Shown piece by piece: positions 60,800 to 64,000 of a DNA stretch of 64,000 nucleotides. The stretch comes from Dehalococcoidia bacterium. Lineage in GTDB: Bacteria; Chloroflexota; Dehalococcoidia; DSTF01; JALHUB01. The stretch is from assembly GCA_030018455.1 (NCBI GenBank), contig JASEFU010000004.1, forward strand, positions 1 through 64,000, written 5' to 3'. Made by a program: the position numbers and the translations under genes. The notes under the pieces are model-generated. The model was given only the letters and a program-made list of their open reading frames with translations, did not search any database and had not been told where the DNA came from. Every line of letters begins with the position of its first letter. The stretch's first letter is position 1.

Positions 60800-61332
60800 T
60801 TCTGTGCCTGTCTCTGCTCTTCCCTCCTCGGGTGCGTTCCCTGTTCGAACTGCTGTCTCAGCCGCATTATCTGCTCGGCGTGCTCGTCTTCGTGCGCGGC
60901 GATGCGACGGACCATCTCGGCGACGGTAAGAACTGAACCAGACGCTTCCGCTTTCCTCGAGAGGTCGCGGCTGTTGAGCGAGTCCAGAAAACGGAGCGTC
61001 TGCCAGCGAGCGCCCACCAGGTCGTTCACCATCTGCGGAGGCACCATACGCTCGGCTGCCGCCGCCCATTCCCGCTCCTGCTGAGGAGACGGGAAAGCAA
61101 CGGCGCGGCGGTCCCCGCGAGCCACAGCCTCCGCTTCGGCGCGCATCGCCCGTTCCGCCTGCGGCAGGTGTGCCAGCACCTCCGCGATCGACGGCAGGCC
61201 GGCCTCGACACGACGATACATCTGCTCTTCGGTAAGCCGGCTGATTGAGTCGAACAGGCGCTTCCGCGTCCCCTCAAGAAGACCTCTGAGCGCACCCTTG
61301 CCCGGCCTGGTGGAGGGAGAAGTCTTTCTCAT
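60796..61332 (-). CDS. DinB/DUF664-type four-helix protein
   Basis: A 178-residue protein. The four-helix bundle has LFDSISRLTEEQMYRRVEAG, SIAEVLAHLPQAERAM, and VAEMVRRIAAHEDEHAEQI, with His residues at positions typical of the DinB metal site (HLPQAE, HEDEHAEQI). Members include thiol- or metal-dependent enzymes; function unknown. ATG 61332 is chosen because the upstream frame has a Gly/Pro-rich non-conserved start. It overlaps dnaG by four bases, so it is co-translated. Confidence 0.75.
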   Translation of the reverse strand: MRKTSPSTRPGKGALRGLLEGTRKRLFDSISRLTEEQMYRRVEAGLPSIAEVLAHLPQAERAMRAEAEAVARGDRRAVAFPSPQQEREWAAAAERMVPPQMVNDLVGARWQTLRFLDSLNSRDLSRKAEASGSVLTVAEMVRRIAAHEDEHAEQIMRLRQQFEQGTHPRREEQRQAQK

Positions 61333-61405
61333 AAGCGGTGGTCGATTCCGGTTCCCTCCGCCCTTTGCCGGGCCGACAAAGTAGGACGCGCGGCCGGCCA
61401 AGGGG

Positions 61406-62302
61406 CTACGGCTGCGGCTGCTGTATCCCTCCTCCGCCGGCGCTGCTGCTTATCGCGATGCTGTAGCTGTTGTTGGCATCGTCGCTCTCTTGGATCGCGC
61501 CCGCGGAGTCGACCCGGATCAGTAGCTGCGACAGCCCCGATGGGAGAGAGTAATCGGTCTTGATATCGATGCTCCCGCCCGGTTGCAGCGCATGAGGCCC
61601 GGTAGTCAGCGAGTACAGAAGCTCGCTTCCAGTCACGTCGAAGATCGTCACGTCGATGACAGCGTCGGCGAGTGGGCCCGCACCCTGGTTGGTAATCGTG
61701 ACGATGATGACGTTTCCGGAGACCATCGCGCCCCCTATCACGAGGTCGGGGAGGGGCGCAACCGTGGGCGACGGAAGGGGCGTAGTCTCCGGTGTCGGTG
61801 ACTCTTCGGGAGGGGGCGTGTCGCTCGGGGGCGGCTCCGTCGCCGCGCGTTCGCGCGTGGGCTGCGGCTCGACCATCTGTTCCGGCGTCGCGATGTCCAG
61901 CGCGCTTAAGTCGCCTTCGATCTCCATCGATTCGGCGAGCACCCAGCCGCGCAGATCGGACCCGGGAGGATAGATTATCTGGAGCCACTCGCCGTCGTCG
62001 CTCTTCCCTACTATCTCCACCTCCGAACCTCTGCGGAGCACGCCGAGGATCTGGTAATCGTTGCCGGGATCGCTGCGAACGCTAACGGTGACCTTTGCCT
62101 TGCCCATCAGCTTCCCCGCGACCTTCGTCTGTTTAGGGGTGGCGGTGGTCTTCGCCGGGCCGTTGGTGCCGCTGTCGTCGCCGCCGCCTGACATAACGCC
62201 CATGCCGATAATGGCGGCAATTGCGATCACGACGGCAGCGAGGCCGCCCAGTATGACGGGGCTGCGCAAGACGGGGGAGCCGCCACGGCTTGGGGGCATC
62301 AT
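61406..62302 (-). CDS. Membrane-anchored SH3-domain and CARDB-domain protein
   Basis: A 298-residue protein. An N-terminal membrane helix (about 15-36) is followed by a bacterial SH3b domain (VTVSVRSDPGNDYQILGVLRRGSEVEIVGK, about 70-100; GWVLAESM, about 118-125). A Pro/Thr/Glu linker (about 135-185) and a CARDB-type beta domain (LPDLVIGGAMVSGNVIIVTITNQGAGP, about 185-212; ISSSAGGGG end) complete it. It probably sits outside the cell. No catalytic residue is seen. Weak Shine-Dalgarno before the two ATG codons. Confidence 0.8.
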   Translation of the reverse strand: MMPPSRGGSPVLRSPVILGGLAAVVIAIAAIIGMGVMSGGGDDSGTNGPAKTTATPKQTKVAGKLMGKAKVTVSVRSDPGNDYQILGVLRRGSEVEIVGKSDDGEWLQIIYPPGSDLRGWVLAESMEIEGDLSALDIATPEQMVEPQPTRERAATEPPPSDTPPPEESPTPETTPLPSPTVAPLPDLVIGGAMVSGNVIIVTITNQGAGPLADAVIDVTIFDVTGSELLYSLTTGPHALQPGGSIDIKTDYSLPSGLSQLLIRVDSAGAIQESDDANNSYSIAISSSAGGGGIQQPQP

Positions 62303-62400
62303 GACAGTGTCCGCGACCTGGAAGTTTGTTTTCCTGTCGCGTTATTCTAGCAGAATCGGACCGCCGATCATAGGGTTGCCAGTGGGAAAGACGCGGCGCG

Positions 62401-63441
62401 CTAAGGAACGAAGCCGAGGGAAGCCGCCAGCTCCTGAGCGAAGCCGTCAGTCATGCCGGCGATGTAGTCGGCGGCTCTCCGGGCCGGCGGATCGACCGGC
62501 AGCGTGAAGTCGGAGACGATCTCCTCCGGGCGCCTCGTATAGTATTCGAACAGGAAGGCGACAATGCGCTTGGCGCCCTGCGTCTCCCGCCGCGACGCCT
62601 CCCACAGATAGACGCGCTCGAACATGAAGTCGCGCATCTCGTCGGCGGCGGCGAGCATGGGGCCACTCATGGTGATGACAGGCGTCCCTTTTGAGAGGCC
62701 GGTCGCTGCCCAAGAGCTGGCGACGATGTCGGAGACAAGGGCGTCTATGCGCTGCGAGTGACCGCGTCCGATGACCTCTTTCACCCGCTCTGGCAGGTCG
62801 TCCTCGGTCAGGAGGCCGGCGCGGATGGCGTCGGCGACGTCATGGTTCAGATAGGCGACGCTGTCGGCGATGCGCACGATCTGCCCTTCCAGCGTCGCGG
62901 GCAACTCGTCGCCCTCGGCGAGAATGCCCGCCCTCGACTTCGAGTGATGGAGTATGCCGTCGCGCACTTCCCAGGTGAGGTTGAGTCCGGTGCCGCCGCG
63001 TTCGAGGAGGTCGACGACGCGCAGGCTCTGCTCGTTGTGGAAGAAGCCTTCGGGCAGGAGCGCCGCCAGCGCTTCCTCGCCGCTGTGGCCGAAGGGCGTA
63101 TGCCCCAGGTCGTGCCCGAGCGCGATCGCCTCCGTCAGGTCTTCGTTCAGGTTCAGCGCGCGGGCGATTGTACGGGCAATCTGCGCTACTTCCAGAGTGT
63201 GTGTTAGCCGCGTGACGAAGTGGTCGCCGACGGGCGCGATGAACACGTGCGTCTTTTGCTTGAGGCGTCGAAACGATTTGCAGTGGATGATGCGGTCGCG
63301 GTCACGCTGGAAATCGGTGCGCAGGGGCGATGGCGTTTCCGGGCGCAGACGGCCGCGGTTGCGGGCGCTGCGGGCGGCGAAGGGCGAGAGCGACTCTTCG
63401 CGTTGCTCCAGCCTTATCCGCACCTGGTTCAAGTCGACCAT
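62401..63441 (-). CDS. Deoxyguanosinetriphosphate triphosphohydrolase-like protein
   Basis: A 346-residue HD-domain protein. HD motifs: RLTHTLEVAQIARTIA (His, about 59), GHDLGHTPFGHSGEEAL (HD, about 85-101), HHSKSR, and VAYLNHDVADAI (Asp, about 200). It is about the length of the short Dgt-like family that hydrolyses dNTPs to deoxynucleoside and triphosphate. ATG 63441 is chosen because MVDLNQVRIRLEQREESL starts the conserved sequence and the frame upstream is a shadow of the propeller gene. That gene ends 17 bases before it on the same strand. Confidence 0.9.
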   Translation of the reverse strand: MVDLNQVRIRLEQREESLSPFAARSARNRGRLRPETPSPLRTDFQRDRDRIIHCKSFRRLKQKTHVFIAPVGDHFVTRLTHTLEVAQIARTIARALNLNEDLTEAIALGHDLGHTPFGHSGEEALAALLPEGFFHNEQSLRVVDLLERGGTGLNLTWEVRDGILHHSKSRAGILAEGDELPATLEGQIVRIADSVAYLNHDVADAIRAGLLTEDDLPERVKEVIGRGHSQRIDALVSDIVASSWAATGLSKGTPVITMSGPMLAAADEMRDFMFERVYLWEASRRETQGAKRIVAFLFEYYTRRPEEIVSDFTLPVDPPARRAADYIAGMTDGFAQELAASLGFVP

Positions 63442-63458
63442 CTTGCCGAGGCTGAGGT

Positions 63459-64000
63459 TCAGCGGCCGGAGGCAGTGGTCCAGTCCGGCTCGATGTCTTC
63501 CGCGGGGTTGAAGGTGAGGCGGGCCTGGTTGGAGCCGTCGGCATCCATCAGGTAGATTTCGGGGTTGCCGTCGCGGTCGGAGACGAAGGCGATCTGCGAG
63601 CCGCCCGGCGACCACGCGGGGGCCCAATCGAAGCTCGGGGAGTTCGAGAGATTGCGCTGCTCCGACCCGTCGGCGCGCATCAGGTAGATTTCCGCATTGC
63701 CGTCGCGGTCGGAGACGAAGGCGATCTGCGAGCCGTCGGGCGACCAGGCGGGGGCGTAGTCGTTCGCCTCGTTGTTAGTAAGGTTGGTGGCGCCGGAGCC
63801 GTCCGCGTTCATCACATAGATCTCGTGGTTGCCGTCGCGGCCGGTCGCCAGCGCGATCTGCGAGCCGTCCGGCGACCAGTCGACGCCCCAGTCGGAAGCG
63901 GCGGTCTGAGACAGGTTTTGCTGGTTTGAGCCGTCTGCGTTCATGACGTATATTTGGAGATTCCCGTCGCGGTCGGATATGAAGGCGATCCTTGAGCCGT
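63459..64000 (-). CDS. TolB-like WD40/PD40 beta-propeller protein, C-terminal part (cut by window edge)
   Basis: At least four 42-residue PD40 repeats: each runs WSPDGSQIAFVSDRDGNAEIYLMRADGS-like. The first complete one is at the window edge and the last ends at TTASGR-stop. The repeats continue beyond 64000, so the start is missing. The family forms six- or seven-bladed propellers, often periplasmic or extracellular and used for protein or ligand binding. Adjacent repeats are highly similar in DNA as well as protein, which favours slippage or recombination. It is upstream of dgt on the same strand. Confidence 0.85.
   Translation of the reverse strand, partial: GSRIAFISDRDGNLQIYVMNADGSNQQNLSQTAASDWGVDWSPDGSQIALATGRDGNHEIYVMNADGSGATNLTNNEANDYAPAWSPDGSQIAFVSDRDGNAEIYLMRADGSEQRNLSNSPSFDWAPAWSPGGSQIAFVSDRDGNPEIYLMDADGSNQARLTFNPAEDIEPDWTTASGR

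Overview
The window is GC-rich bacterial DNA with dense coding, frequent GTG/TTG starts, strong GGAGG-type ribosome binding sites and tRNA genes that encode their CCA ends. The gene mix (TIGR01906/DUF1461 membrane protein, DUF2520 protein, a B12-dependent fused acyl-CoA mutase, rubrerythrin, and surface proteins with Thr/Pro-rich stalks ending in one membrane helix) suggests a Chloroflexota bacterium, perhaps a Dehalococcoidia-related lineage. That placement is inference; no rRNA gene is present.

Left chromosomal part (1-18200): a CBS protein plus ArsB/NhaD permease, a second CBS protein, tRNA-Arg(CCG), the fused isobutyryl-CoA mutase (icmF), a DUF2520 dehydrogenase-like protein, a DUF3089 lipoprotein, a beta-CASP metallo-beta-lactamase nuclease, a LOG protein, a 2-hydroxyacid dehydrogenase divergent from a LarA-like protein, a Ca2+-type P-ATPase that may be leaderless, an aldo/keto reductase and an orphan PIN-domain toxin.

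Accessory island (about 18287-41983, 23.7 kb): this looks like an integrative element inserted at the 3' end of tRNA-Asn. A 10-bp direct repeat, including the tRNA CCA end, bounds it. A serine recombinase sits beside the tRNA copy. Its frame has no stop before the tRNA, but would stop 12 codons past the repeat if the two ends were joined. The cargo is defence: a type I restriction-modification operon (hsdM-hsdS-DUF3644-hsdR, with hsdR damaged by an internal deletion); decayed pieces of an ImuB-like polymerase and a YhaN/YhaO-like ATPase/nuclease pair; and a tight four-gene operon encoding an XRE-SNF2-DUF3883 helicase, a DUF3800 protein, a DUF1156 DNA methylase and a DUF499 ATPase. An IS110-type remnant, a VapBC-like pair and the recombinase (with an in-frame TAG) complete it. 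The four-gene operon resembles helicase-methylase-ATPase defence systems and is the best candidate for an undescribed variant.

Right chromosomal part (41974-64000): a tRNA cluster (Gly, Leu, Gln, Asn, all minus strand), enoyl-CoA hydratase, rubrerythrin, a beta-helix surface protein, tRNA-Phe, a second stalked surface protein, a phosphotransacetylase-N-domain-like protein, a zinc-ribbon membrane protein, PcrA/UvrD helicase, an MscS channel, archease-RtcB, MazG, a DUF1461 membrane protein, an FmdB zinc ribbon, and an information-processing cluster (TolB-like propeller, dGTPase, SH3/CARDB protein, DinB-like, DnaG, RpoD).

All names come from recognising motifs by eye. No database search was run, and start codons were chosen from ribosome binding sites, overlaps and family length.
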